DNA of 64,000 bases from Planctomycetota bacterium. Lineage in GTDB: Bacteria > Planctomycetota > UBA1135 > GCA-002686595. The stretch spans positions 20,666-84,665 of the forward strand of contig JAEUHZ010000050.1 of NCBI GenBank assembly GCA_016795205.1, in the 5' to 3' direction. Below, piece by piece: positions 45,180 through 53,896 of the stretch (its first letter is position 1; every line of letters begins with the position of its first letter). The notes beneath the pieces were generated by a model. That model was given only the letters and a program-made list of their open reading frames with translations, was not told the DNA's origin and did no database searches. Made by a program: the position numbers and the translations under genes.

Positions 45180-46403
45180 TCACCAGTTCAGTCCATGGCC
45201 GTGCGCGCCGACCATCACGGTGTATTGGATCGCGAAGCGCAGCGCGTCGGCATCCGGCGCGTCGGATTCGAAGCTCGAGGCGACCAGTCGCAGACGGTGG
45301 AACTCGGAGAACCGCCGCGTGTAGTAGGCCTCGATCTCGGCGGCGTCCAGCCCGTCACCGATCTCGGCCGCGCTGAACTGCAGGCCGACCGCGTGCTGCT
45401 GGTCCCAGGACCAGTCGACGAAGGCGTACCAGCCGAGCTGCGCGTCGTCGTCGAAGCCGGTGAGCGTGTCGTCGTCGGGCTCTGCCGTGCCGCCGTCGTC
45501 GATCCGCGCGATCGTGTCCCCCGTGTTCAAGAGCAACTCGCCGCCCAACGTCAGCGCGCGCCGCGCGTCGTCGCTCGTCCAGCCATAGGTCAGGTCCAGG
45601 CCGAAGACCGAGCTCTCCAGCCCGCCGACCTCGCTGCCGTTCAGCTCGGCGCTGGCCTCCGGGATGAAGCGGGCCGAGAACCCGGCCTGGAACACGCCGT
45701 TCGTGCTGACGTCCGTGAAGGCCGTCAGGCGCGCCGTGAAGTTCAGGTCGCCCGGGTCCTTGCGCTCGGCCACGCCGAGCTCGAGCTCGGCTTCCTGCTC
45801 GTCGCCCTCGGGGATCAGGCTCGCGAACGCACCGATCGACCAGCGCACGGCGGTGGCGTCGCCCAGCCCGGTCCAACCGTCGTACTGCAGGCCGTCGCCC
45901 TTGACCTCCTCGCCCAGGTACGCGCGCAGGGCCAGCGGGCGCTCCAGCGTGCGCAGCTCGTGGACGTGCGTCTGCATCTGCTTGCCGAAGTCGATGAAGA
46001 AGCGGCCGGCGCGCAGGGTCGTGTTGCCACCCAGTCCCTGGTAGTGGATCGCGGCCTCCTCGATGGCGACGGTCTCGCCGTCCGTGACGCCGATGAAGTA
46101 CGCCCAGGCGTCCGGATCGACCCAGGACTGCGCGCCGAGTTCGAAGGCGCGCAGCTCCAGGCCGATCCCGTCCTCGGTCGCGTCGCCCTCGGCGTCGAGG
46201 TGGTCGGCGACCACGTCCACGACGAACGAGAACGCGGGGTTGAACACCGAGCGGAAGCGGTCGGTCTGCCCGCTGGCCTCGCCCGAGGGCGCCGGCGGGC
46301 CGGGCGTCTGGGCCATGCCCGGCGTGCTGAAGGCCGGGGCCTGCGCTGCGGCGGAACCGGCCAGGCCGGCGAGCACGAGCAACGAGAGGGTCGAGTCCTG
46401 CAT
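45180..46403 (-). CDS. Outer membrane beta-barrel/porin-like protein of the metal uptake operon
   Basis: A 407-residue exported protein: signal peptide (MQDSTLSLLVLAGLAGSAAAQ), then alternating hydrophobic/aromatic beta strands (AFSFVVDVVADHLDAEG, TTLRAGRFFIDFGKQMQTH, WYAFVDWSWDQQHAVGLQFSAAEI) and a C-terminal HGHGLNW ending in Trp, as outer membrane barrels often do. It resembles short porin-like proteins and is the first gene of a four-gene metal ABC operon, so it probably forms the outer-membrane entry of the same metal. Not a TonB-dependent receptor: no plug domain. The next gene starts within its stop region. Confidence 0.75.
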   Translation of the reverse strand: MQDSTLSLLVLAGLAGSAAAQAPAFSTPGMAQTPGPPAPSGEASGQTDRFRSVFNPAFSFVVDVVADHLDAEGDATEDGIGLELRAFELGAQSWVDPDAWAYFIGVTDGETVAIEEAAIHYQGLGGNTTLRAGRFFIDFGKQMQTHVHELRTLERPLALRAYLGEEVKGDGLQYDGWTGLGDATAVRWSIGAFASLIPEGDEQEAELELGVAERKDPGDLNFTARLTAFTDVSTNGVFQAGFSARFIPEASAELNGSEVGGLESSVFGLDLTYGWTSDDARRALTLGGELLLNTGDTIARIDDGGTAEPDDDTLTGFDDDAQLGWYAFVDWSWDQQHAVGLQFSAAEIGDGLDAAEIEAYYTRRFSEFHRLRLVASSFESDAPDADALRFAIQYTVMVGAHGHGLNW

Positions 46404-46512
46404 CGGGTTCGGGGCGGCGCTCTCGAGCGCGGCGCCGACCAGCAGTCCCCGGCCGGCGGGCGGAGTTCCATGGATTCCGTACGTTCTCTGGGACGCGGGC
46501 CGGGCCCCGCGC

Positions 46513-47463
46513 TCAGCCCGCCCGCAGCTCGGCGATCGAGGCCTCGACTCCGGCCGCGAGTGCCCCGAGGTCGTAGCCGCCTTCGAGCACCAGCACGAGC
46601 CGCCCGCCGCAGCGCGACCGGGCGAAGTCGACCAGCAGCCGGGTCAGGCGGCCGAAGCCCGCGGTGGAGAGCGCCGTGCCGCCCAGCGGGTCGTCGCGGT
46701 GTGCGTCGTAGCCGGCCGAGACCAGCAGGAACTCGGGCGCGAAGCGCTCCAGATCGGGAAGCACCGCTGCTTCGAGCGCCGCGAGCCACTCGCGGTCGCC
46801 AGACCCGGGCGCGAGCGGGCAATTGCGGGTCGCGCCCAGGCCCGGACCGACGCCGCGCTCCTCCGCCAGGCCGGAGCCCGGGTAGAGCGGCCACTGGTGC
46901 AAGCTCGCGTAGTAGACGGTCGGGTCGGCGGCGAAGATCGCCTGCGTGCCGTTGCCGTGGTGGACATCCCAGTCGACGATCGCCACCCGCTCGAGCCCGA
47001 GCTGCGTGCGCAGGTGGGCCGCCGCCAGCGCGACGTTGTTCAGCACGCAGAAGCCCTGGGCGCGCCCGCGCTCGGCGTGGTGACCGGGCGGGCGCGCGGC
47101 GACGAAGGCGTTCGACCACGCGCCCGCCGCCACGCGCTCGGCGGCCAGGACCGCTCCGCCGGCGGCCAGCAGCGCGGCGCGCCACGAGCCGGCCGACACG
47201 CGCGTGTCGCCGTCGTCGACGAGCCGTGCACCGCCCTCGATCGCGGCTTGCAGGGCCCGCGCATGCCGCGCGTCGTGCACCGGCTCGAGCTGCGCGAGAG
47301 CGATGGGCACTGCCGCGCACAGCTCGAGCTCGGCGGCCAAGCCGCTCTCGTGCACGCGTTCGACGATCGCGCGGTGGCGCGCGGCGCGCTCGGGGTGACC
47401 CGGCCCCGTGTCGTGCCGCTCCTGGTCGGGGTGCGACACGAAACCCGTGCGGATCACGCTCAC
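46513..47463 (-). CDS. Histone deacetylase-like (class II, acetylpolyamine/acetoin-utilisation type) enzyme
   Basis: A 316-residue zinc hydrolase. The zinc and catalytic residues appear in AFVAARPPGHHAERG (His dyad), VAIVDWDVHHGNGTQAIF (Asp, His), and VSAGYDAHRDDPL (Asp). A GFCVLNN segment follows the His dyad as in AcuC/HDAC. Substrates may be acetylpolyamines or acetylated proteins. The GTG start at 47463 overlaps the stop of the HEAT/TPR gene (GTGA). Confidence 0.9.
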   Translation of the reverse strand: MSVIRTGFVSHPDQERHDTGPGHPERAARHRAIVERVHESGLAAELELCAAVPIALAQLEPVHDARHARALQAAIEGGARLVDDGDTRVSAGSWRAALLAAGGAVLAAERVAAGAWSNAFVAARPPGHHAERGRAQGFCVLNNVALAAAHLRTQLGLERVAIVDWDVHHGNGTQAIFAADPTVYYASLHQWPLYPGSGLAEERGVGPGLGATRNCPLAPGSGDREWLAALEAAVLPDLERFAPEFLLVSAGYDAHRDDPLGGTALSTAGFGRLTRLLVDFARSRCGGRLVLVLEGGYDLGALAAGVEASIAELRAG

Positions 47464-48761
47464 CGCGACCCGAAGACCTCGCGGTGCCGGGGGTTCTCCA
47501 AGAGCTTCGCGAAGGCCGGATCGCGGCGCAGGTCGGAGAGCTGCTGGCGCGTGAGCGGGGCCTTCTCGAGCGTCTGCGCCGCCTCCTTGAGCTTGCCCCA
47601 GCGCGCGTAGCTGCGCGCCAGGCCGATGTAGGCGGTGTCCTGGCGTGCGCGCAGGTCGTTCGCCGAGAGGCGGATCGCCTGCTGGTAGTCGGCCACGGCT
47701 TCCTTGTAGTCGCCGATCCGGTAGTAGGCGCCCGCGCGCTCCTCGTAGGCGGCGGCGAAGCCCTCGTTCTTGGCGATGCGCTCGTCGAAGGGCGCGAGCA
47801 GCTCGCGCCGCGCGGACTTGTCCCCGGCGAGCACGAGGACGACCAGCGCACCCTCGCGCATCTCGCGGGCGGGCGATTCGGCGATGCCGCGCAGGCTCTT
47901 GCGGACCTCGTTGTCGAAGCGCTTGGCGAAGCGCGGCAGGACCTCCAGGATCCGCGCGCGCTCGGCGGCTGGCGCCGAGGGGTCGCCGCACAGCCGCACG
48001 AGCGCCGCGACGTGCGCGGTGTCCACGGCCTCCTCCGCGGCGCGGTACCAGGAGAGCAGCGGGTCGAGCACGCGGAACGCCTCGGAGGGCGTGGCCGTGA
48101 TGCGCAGCACGCGGCCGGAGAGCTCGGTGTTGCGCGCGCGCGCGAGCGCCTCGAGCGCGGAGCGCACGACCTCGGGGCGGGCATCGGAGAGCGCCTCGTC
48201 GAGCGCCGCGAGGGCCGTCGCTCCGCCCAGGCGGGCCAGCGCCCCAAGCGCCGGTCCCCGCAGCTCGGGCGCTCCCGCGCGGACGAGGCCCACCAGGACG
48301 GGCGCGGCACGCTCCGGCTCGGGCGAGGAGCCCAGCGCGTGGATCGCATTCTGGCGCCCCTCGAGCGAGCCCTGCTGGGCGATCTCGACCAGGCGCGTCG
48401 TGACGGAGGCGGCGCGCAGGTCCGCCAGCACCTGCGCGATCGAGCTGGAGCGCAGCCGCTCGGCGTCGGACGGGGACGTGCCCGGGTCGATGCGCTCCAC
48501 GAGCAGCGGAGCGGCCTCGGCGCCGAGCTGCACCAGCTTGATCCGTGCCGCCTCGATGCCGTCCAGGTTGCGCGACAGCGCGTGACCCTCCAGGTCCCGC
48601 ACGTAGCCCTGGACCTCGCCCTGCATGGCCCCGAGCAGCGCGTCGCGCTGCTGGCGCAGGCGCTGCAGGTAGGCCTGCAGCGATTCACGCTCCTCGCGCG
48701 CGCCGAGCGGCGCGGCGAGCAGCAGCAGCGCGAGCCAGGCGCCGACCGAAGCCCGTCCCAT
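47460..48761 (-). CDS. Secreted HEAT-repeat and TPR protein
   Basis: A 433-residue exported protein (signal MGRASVGAWLALLLLAAPLGA). Residues about 100-300 show HEAT-like repeats (NAIHALGSSPEPERAAPVLVGLV, PALGALARLGGATALAALDEAL, VVRSALEALAR) and residues 340-400 a TPR pair (AAAYEERAGAYYRIGDYKEAVADYQQAIRL, ARWGKLKEAAQTLEKAP). Probably a scaffold or protein-interaction protein; no specific function. Coupled with the downstream deacetylase gene by GTGA. Confidence 0.75.
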   Translation of the reverse strand: MGRASVGAWLALLLLAAPLGAREERESLQAYLQRLRQQRDALLGAMQGEVQGYVRDLEGHALSRNLDGIEAARIKLVQLGAEAAPLLVERIDPGTSPSDAERLRSSSIAQVLADLRAASVTTRLVEIAQQGSLEGRQNAIHALGSSPEPERAAPVLVGLVRAGAPELRGPALGALARLGGATALAALDEALSDARPEVVRSALEALARARNTELSGRVLRITATPSEAFRVLDPLLSWYRAAEEAVDTAHVAALVRLCGDPSAPAAERARILEVLPRFAKRFDNEVRKSLRGIAESPAREMREGALVVLVLAGDKSARRELLAPFDERIAKNEGFAAAYEERAGAYYRIGDYKEAVADYQQAIRLSANDLRARQDTAYIGLARSYARWGKLKEAAQTLEKAPLTRQQLSDLRRDPAFAKLLENPRHREVFGSR

Positions 48762-48809
48762 GACGCCCGATGCTACCAGCACCGCGGCCGCGAGTTGCGC
48801 CTGAGCCCC

Positions 48810-48992
48810 TCAGGCTGCGCGGCCCGGCGGCCGGATCACGTAGCGGCCGCGGACCCGCGCGCAGGCGCCGGGCAGCAGGCCGTCGCGGTCGGGTCCCAGG
48901 TGGCGGCGCGGGCGCAGGGCGCGGTCGGGCAGCGTGCGCGCGGCGTAGACCGCGCGCAATCGCAACCGATGTCGGAAGAGCCAGGACCGCAC
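48810..48992 (-). CDS. Small basic hypothetical protein
   Basis: A 60-residue Arg/Leu-rich peptide (MRSWLFRHRLRLRAVYAARTL ... RYVIRPPGRAA with no membrane segment) starting at GTG 48992, preceded by GGGAG at 5 bp, a convincing ribosome site. It sits in the 390-bp region between the HEAT/TPR gene and mnmG. No family is recognised; a Arg-rich composition in GC-rich DNA can arise by chance, so it is tentative. Confidence 0.4.
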   Translation of the reverse strand: MRSWLFRHRLRLRAVYAARTLPDRALRPRRHLGPDRDGLLPGACARVRGRYVIRPPGRAA

Positions 48993-49155
48993 GCCTGCTC
49001 CCTATCGGAGCCGGGCCCGGCGGTTTTCCAGCGCGCCCGCGGATTCGTGCCTCGGCCACGCGCTCTCGGAGTCGTGCGGGCTGCGCGCCGCGGGCGGACT
49101 GGCGCTGGCGCGCCGAATCCGTTTCCATTCAGCGTGGCGCGTGCCGCCCGAGCCC

Positions 49156-51045
49156 ATGGAAGCCGCTTCACACACCCACCCCGCGCCGCGCCCTGCGGCC
49201 GGCGCGCACGACGTCGTCGTCGTGGGCGGCGGCCACGCGGGGATCGAGGCGGCGCTGGCCGCGGCGCGCGTCGGCGCGCGCGTCGCGCTGGTCTCGCTGC
49301 GCCTCGACCGCGTGGGCGAGATGAGCTGCAACCCGGCCATCGGAGGCGTCGGGAAGGGCCAGATCGTGCGCGAGGTCGACGCGCTGGGCGGCGCGATGGG
49401 CGCGGTTGCGGATGCGACCGGCATCCAGTTCAGGCTGCTGAACACCGGCAAGGGGCTGGCCGTTCAGAGCCCGCGCTGCCAGAGCGATCGGCACCTTTAT
49501 CGTGAGGCCGCCACCGCGGCGGTCCGCTCGCACCCGGGCGTGGAGCTCGTCGAGGGTGCCGCGGCCGGCCTGCTCGTCGCGGATGGTGCCGCGCGCGGCG
49601 TGCGGCTGGAGGACGGTCGCAGGCTCACGGCGGTCGCGGTCGTGGTCACGACCGGCACGTTCCTGCGCGCCGTGATGCACACGGGGGAAGCGCAGGCCGC
49701 CGGTGGGCGCGCGGGGGAGGGAACCAGCGCCGGGCTCTCCGGCGATCTCGAGCGGCTGGGGCTGGTGCTGGGCCGGCTCAAGACCGGCACGCCACCGCGC
49801 TTGGCGGCGGACTCGATCGACTGGGACGCGCTCGAGGCCCAGCACGGCGACCCCCGGCCGGTCCCGTTCAGCGCGCGCACCGACCGCGCGCGCTTCCCGG
49901 CCCTGCCGCAGATCGCCTGCCACCTGACGCACACGAACGAGCGCACCCACGCGATCATCCGCGCCAACATCCAGCGCGCCCCGATGTACGCCGGGCGCAT
50001 CCAGGGCGTGGGACCGCGCTATTGCCCGAGCGTCGAGGACAAGGTCATGCGCTTCGCCGACAAGGAGCGCCACCTCGTGTTCCTCGAACCCGAGGGCCTG
50101 CGGACGGACGTCGTGTACGTGAACGGCGTCTCGACCTCGCTCCCGGCGGAGGTCCAGGAACAGCTCGTGCGCACGATCGAGGGGCTCTCCCGCGCCCGCT
50201 TCCTGCGGCATGGCTACGCGGTGGAGTACGACTTCGTGGCCCCCAGCCAGCTCTCCGACACGCTGGCGGTGAAGCGCGTGCCCGGCCTGTTCCTGGCCGG
50301 ACAGATCAACGGCACGTCGGGCTACGAGGAAGCCGCCGGACAGGGACTGCTCGCCGGTGCGAACGCGGCGTTGTGGGCGCTGGACCAACCGGCGTTCGTG
50401 CTGCGCCGCGACGAGGCCTACGTGGGCGTGATGGTCGACGACCTCGTCGTGTCGAACCCGACCGAGCCCTACCGCATGTTCACGAGCCGCGCGGAGCACC
50501 GGCTGATCCTGCGCTGCGACAACGCCGAGGAGCGTCTGGTCCCGCGCGCGCGCGCGGCCGGCCTCGTCGGCGACGACGCCGTGGAGCGGCTCGCGACGCG
50601 CCGCGCCGAGGCCGCGCGCGTCGAGGCCGCGTTGGCGCGCATCCGCCGCGACGGGAAGAGCCTCGCGGAACTCCTGCTGAGGCCGGATGTGACCTGGGAC
50701 GGGCTGGTGGAACTCTGCCCGGAGCTCGCCGTGATGGGCTTCGACGAGCACGTCGCGCGGGCCGTGGCCACCGGCTTGAAGTACCAGGGTTACGTCGAGC
50801 GCGCGCGCTCCGACGTCGAGCGGCTGCGAGCCCAGGATGCGCTCGAGATCCCGGCCGAGCTCGACTACCGGACGATCCGGGGGCTGGCGAACGAGGCCCG
50901 CGACAAGCTCGACCGGCTGCGCCCGCGCACCCTGGGTGCCGCCGGGCGCATCGCGGGGGTCCGACCGCCCGACGTGGCGCTCCTGGCGGTCCATGTCGAG
51001 CGCTGGCGGCGTGCCCGAAGCGCGGCGCGCCGCGGCGAGGCGTAG
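49156..51045 (+). CDS. mnmG: tRNA uridine-5-carboxymethylaminomethyl modification enzyme MnmG
   Basis: A 629-residue FAD enzyme that with MnmE modifies wobble U34 of tRNA. DVVVVGGGHAGIEAALAAAR is the FAD loop; GKGQIVREVDALGG, LNTGKGLAVQSPRCQSDR, LRTGTPPR-type RLKTGTPPRL, YCPSVEDKV, LFLAGQINGTSGYEEAAGQGL and YRMFTSRAEHRLILR are the conserved MnmG blocks. The length is normal. ATG 49156 is selected; GTG 49141 is five codons upstream. Confidence 0.97.
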   Translation: MEAASHTHPAPRPAAGAHDVVVVGGGHAGIEAALAAARVGARVALVSLRLDRVGEMSCNPAIGGVGKGQIVREVDALGGAMGAVADATGIQFRLLNTGKGLAVQSPRCQSDRHLYREAATAAVRSHPGVELVEGAAAGLLVADGAARGVRLEDGRRLTAVAVVVTTGTFLRAVMHTGEAQAAGGRAGEGTSAGLSGDLERLGLVLGRLKTGTPPRLAADSIDWDALEAQHGDPRPVPFSARTDRARFPALPQIACHLTHTNERTHAIIRANIQRAPMYAGRIQGVGPRYCPSVEDKVMRFADKERHLVFLEPEGLRTDVVYVNGVSTSLPAEVQEQLVRTIEGLSRARFLRHGYAVEYDFVAPSQLSDTLAVKRVPGLFLAGQINGTSGYEEAAGQGLLAGANAALWALDQPAFVLRRDEAYVGVMVDDLVVSNPTEPYRMFTSRAEHRLILRCDNAEERLVPRARAAGLVGDDAVERLATRRAEAARVEAALARIRRDGKSLAELLLRPDVTWDGLVELCPELAVMGFDEHVARAVATGLKYQGYVERARSDVERLRAQDALEIPAELDYRTIRGLANEARDKLDRLRPRTLGAAGRIAGVRPPDVALLAVHVERWRRARSAARRGEA

Positions 51046-51099
51046 ATTCCTGCCGCGCGCCGCGAAGCTCGGCCGAGCGTCCGCGTAAGGAGCCACGAC

Positions 51100-51450
51100 A
51101 TGAACGATCCCGCCCTCCCGCCCATCCCGCCGCTCGCCCAGCCCACCTACGCGCCGACGCCGCCCCCGACCGGGCCGAAGGACCAGGGCATCGCGCTGAT
51201 CCTGGAGCTCGTGCCCGGGATGTTCCTGCAGACGTTCGGCATCGGGAACCTCTACGCCGGGAACCTCGGCTGGGGTCTCGCGCTCATGTTCGGCTACTGG
51301 ATCGCGGCCACGGTGAACTTCCTCTTGTGCTTCGTGATCGTGGGCTTCGTGACCTGGCCGATCACTTGGCTGGCCTTCGCGGCCGCGGCCTGCTACCTGG
51401 CGGCGAACAAGGCGCGCGAGACGCAGGGGGCGGCTCCGATCCGCTTCTGA
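51100..51450 (+). CDS. Small membrane protein, TM2-domain-like
   Basis: A 116-residue protein with a Pro-rich N-terminal 30 residues and three hydrophobic segments: IALILELVPGMFLQTFGIGNLY, GLALMFGYWIAATVNFLLC and GFVTWPITWLAFAAAACYLA. The PGMF...FGIGNLYAGN turn matches the TM2 domain pattern (GxxGxHRFYxG-like). An AAGGAG ribosome site lies 8 bp before the ATG. Function unknown; TM2 proteins are membrane proteins of unclear role. A hairpin (51478-51492) separates it from the next convergent gene. Confidence 0.7.
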   Translation: MNDPALPPIPPLAQPTYAPTPPPTGPKDQGIALILELVPGMFLQTFGIGNLYAGNLGWGLALMFGYWIAATVNFLLCFVIVGFVTWPITWLAFAAAACYLAANKARETQGAAPIRF

Positions 51451-51477
51451 AAGCCCGCCGGGCGCAGCCGGTCGGTC

Positions 51478-51492
51478 AGCGCGGCCCGCGCT
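51478..51492. terminator. Small hairpin between convergent genes
   Basis: AGCGCG (51478-51483) and CGCGCT (51487-51492) around GCC, in the 70-bp gap between the TM2-like and the convergent secreted-protein genes; no T-tract. Confidence 0.35.
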
Positions 51493-51520
51493 CTGTCGCG
51501 CGCCCGCCGCGGGATTGCGC

Positions 51521-53878
51521 TCACGGGCAGAACGTGACCGCCAGCGCGTCGCTCGTGTTGAAGCCCGCGCCGCCTGCGGCGGGGTTGCGATACCAGAACT
51601 GGAAGCGCCACGTCGACCCGCCCGTGATCGCACCCGGGCCGGAGGCGAGCGGCGCCGCGGAGAAGTCCAGGGCGCGCTCGACATCGCCGAACAGGCTGGC
51701 CTGCTGGACGCCCAGCCGGATCACGGGCGACGCCACGCAGCGGAAGCCGTCGCCGAAGGGCAGTTGGGCCGCGCTCGCGCCGTAGTAGAAGACGCCGAAG
51801 GCGAACGGCGGGAGGTCGTAGGCCGCGACCCGGAAGTCGTTGGCGCCAATGCGCGTCGAGCCGCTCGAGGTCATCGTGGCGGGTAGCCCGGTCGAGTTCG
51901 GGTTCGCCGTGCACTCGTTCGTGGGCGCGGGGCAGGCCGCCGGGGCGCTCCAGCGGATCGTGACGGTGGCGTCGCTCGACGTGCCCGCCGGCGTCGTCAC
52001 GCGGAACACGAGCGGGTCCGCGCCGCTCGCCCCGGGAGCGGGCTGGACGACGCGATAGGGGCCCGACCCGCCCAGGATCGTGCCCTGGAGCGGCCCCGCC
52101 ACGATCGTCCAGGTCGCGTCGGCGAGCTCTGCGTCGAAGCTGGCCGGCAGTTCGACGACGACCGCGGCGTCGTTGCGCGCGGGTTTCGCGTAGCTCGACG
52201 CGACCGGTGCGAGGAGACCGGGCAGTCCGGCCGCGTCCGCCACGTCGACGATCACCGGTGCGCTGCGCGCCAGCCGGCCGTCGGCGAACTCGACCTCGAG
52301 CTGCAGGCGCGAACGGTCGGCGCCCAGGGTGCGTCCGAAGACCGAGAGCGTGCCGTTGCCCGGACCCGCGGCGACCACGCGGCTGCCCTGGAACAAGCGC
52401 ACCTCCGCCACCGCGCCACCGGATCCGGTCGCGGCGAAGTCGAAGCGCGTGGTGAGATCGCCGGCGGCCGGCGTCACGGACAAGACCGCGCTGCGCCCGA
52501 AGTTCGCGGTGCTGAGCGGCAGGATCGCGCGCCCGGTGCTCCTGACGCCGGTGTCGTCCCAGGCCAAAACGCGCAGCTCGTGCCAGCCATCGGCGAGCGC
52601 CGTGGTGTCGAGGGCCAGCGTGCCGCCCGGCGCGGTTTCGCCCAGCGAGCGTCCGTCGACCAGCACCTCGAAGCGCGCGATCGTGGCGCTCTGATGCGGC
52701 GTCGTCCCGACCGGCTGGATCCCGATCGTGCCCGCCGCGACGCCGCCGGGCAGGCTGGCCACGCCGGGCTGCGGCAGGTAGGCGAACGGCCGGCACAGGG
52801 GATCCCCCAGGAGCAGTTGTTGGAACGGCACGTAGCCCAGGCTGCGCAACCAGGCCTCGCCCAGGGACAGGCCCTGCGCGTAGTGCACGTGGAGCCGGGC
52901 ATGGGGGAACTTGCCCGGGTAGTTGCAGGGCTCCTCGACCGTGCCCGACGTGCCGCTCGCGCCGTTCGCGATCCAGCGCGACATCTTCGTCTGGCCGCCT
53001 CCGTCGAACGTGCCGGCGTAGCTGGTCAGGTGATCGGCGAAGCTGCCCGGGAGCAGCGTGAGGCCCGCGGTGTCGATCGCGGGGTCGGCCAGGCCCGTCA
53101 TGACGCCCATGCAGGAGGCGCCCGCCGGCGGGAGGTTCGCGAACAGGTGCTGGGCCGGGAGCCCGAGCGCGCCGATCGCGGCCGCCGCCGCCGGATAGAA
53201 GCCGTGTCGGGGAGCGGAGCGCGCCGCGTCGTTCGTCTGGCAGAAGTAGACCGTTCCCGCCGGCCGCGTGCCGTCCACGGCGGCGGACCGCTCGAGGCTC
53301 GCCAGGATTTCCGAGAGCGTGTTGCCGTTCGGGCCCTCGTAGCCCAGGACGGCCGCGATGAACAGGCGCGCGCCGCTCTGCGAGGGCACGCCCGAGGCCC
53401 AGCGGGTGCGCGCGTCGAAGGCCAGCGCGAGGTCCGAACTCGCGTAGTAGCCGTTCGGTGTCTGCGTGCTGGCGCCGACCGGCACGCTGGGCCAGGTCCG
53501 CGCGACGGCAAAGGGCGCCGTCACCGCGAAGCGGTTCACGGGCCAGCAGGCGTCCGTGAGCAGGCCGCTCGCGCCGACCTGGAAGCCCGCGCCCGCCGAG
53601 AGCACGACGTAGTCGATGTGGTCCTCGATCTCGAGCTGCTCCAGCGAGCCGAGGAACGCTGGCCGCACCGCGCCCTGAAAGCCCGCGTACGAGCCGGGGT
53701 TGGGCGCGAAGTACAGCAGGTTCCGGTCGGGCAGGTCGCGCAAGGCCTGGTAGCGGTTGGCGACCCGCAACGAGACCGGATTGGATGGGTCGACGATCAG
53801 GACTGCGTTCTCGGGGCTCCCGCCCGCCAGGGCCGGCGAGGCGGCGAGCAGCCAGACCGCGGCGCTTCGGGGGAGCAT
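51521..53878 (-). CDS. TIGR03790-like secreted protein with FGDG C-terminal module
   Basis: A 785-residue exported protein (signal MLPRSAAVWLLAASPALAGG). Residues about 22-400 fit the TIGR03790 pattern: ENAVLIVDPSNPVSLRVANRYQALRDLPDRNLLYF, then YVVLSAGAGFQVG, DHLTSYAGTFDGGGQTKMSRWIANGASG and EAWLRSLGYVPFQQLLLGDPLCRPF. The next part has Ig-like strands (DGRSLGETAPGGTLAL, RVLAWDDTG). The C terminus (NECTANPNSTGLPATM, FYYGASAAQLPFGDGFRCVASPVIRLG, STWRFQFWYRNPAAGGAGFN) is the same type of module as in the 29845-32172 protein. Function unknown. Confidence 0.75.
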   Translation of the reverse strand: MLPRSAAVWLLAASPALAGGSPENAVLIVDPSNPVSLRVANRYQALRDLPDRNLLYFAPNPGSYAGFQGAVRPAFLGSLEQLEIEDHIDYVVLSAGAGFQVGASGLLTDACWPVNRFAVTAPFAVARTWPSVPVGASTQTPNGYYASSDLALAFDARTRWASGVPSQSGARLFIAAVLGYEGPNGNTLSEILASLERSAAVDGTRPAGTVYFCQTNDAARSAPRHGFYPAAAAAIGALGLPAQHLFANLPPAGASCMGVMTGLADPAIDTAGLTLLPGSFADHLTSYAGTFDGGGQTKMSRWIANGASGTSGTVEEPCNYPGKFPHARLHVHYAQGLSLGEAWLRSLGYVPFQQLLLGDPLCRPFAYLPQPGVASLPGGVAAGTIGIQPVGTTPHQSATIARFEVLVDGRSLGETAPGGTLALDTTALADGWHELRVLAWDDTGVRSTGRAILPLSTANFGRSAVLSVTPAAGDLTTRFDFAATGSGGAVAEVRLFQGSRVVAAGPGNGTLSVFGRTLGADRSRLQLEVEFADGRLARSAPVIVDVADAAGLPGLLAPVASSYAKPARNDAAVVVELPASFDAELADATWTIVAGPLQGTILGGSGPYRVVQPAPGASGADPLVFRVTTPAGTSSDATVTIRWSAPAACPAPTNECTANPNSTGLPATMTSSGSTRIGANDFRVAAYDLPPFAFGVFYYGASAAQLPFGDGFRCVASPVIRLGVQQASLFGDVERALDFSAAPLASGPGAITGGSTWRFQFWYRNPAAGGAGFNTSDALAVTFCP

Positions 53879-53896
53879 GCTCCCATCCTACGCGGC

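Noticed and set aside
45195..49505. Very long open frame (over 1400 codons) on the + strand across minus-strand genes
   Set aside because: It is the opposite-strand shadow of the metal operon, the deacetylase and the HEAT/TPR gene; composition is Arg/Ala-rich and no family motif is present.
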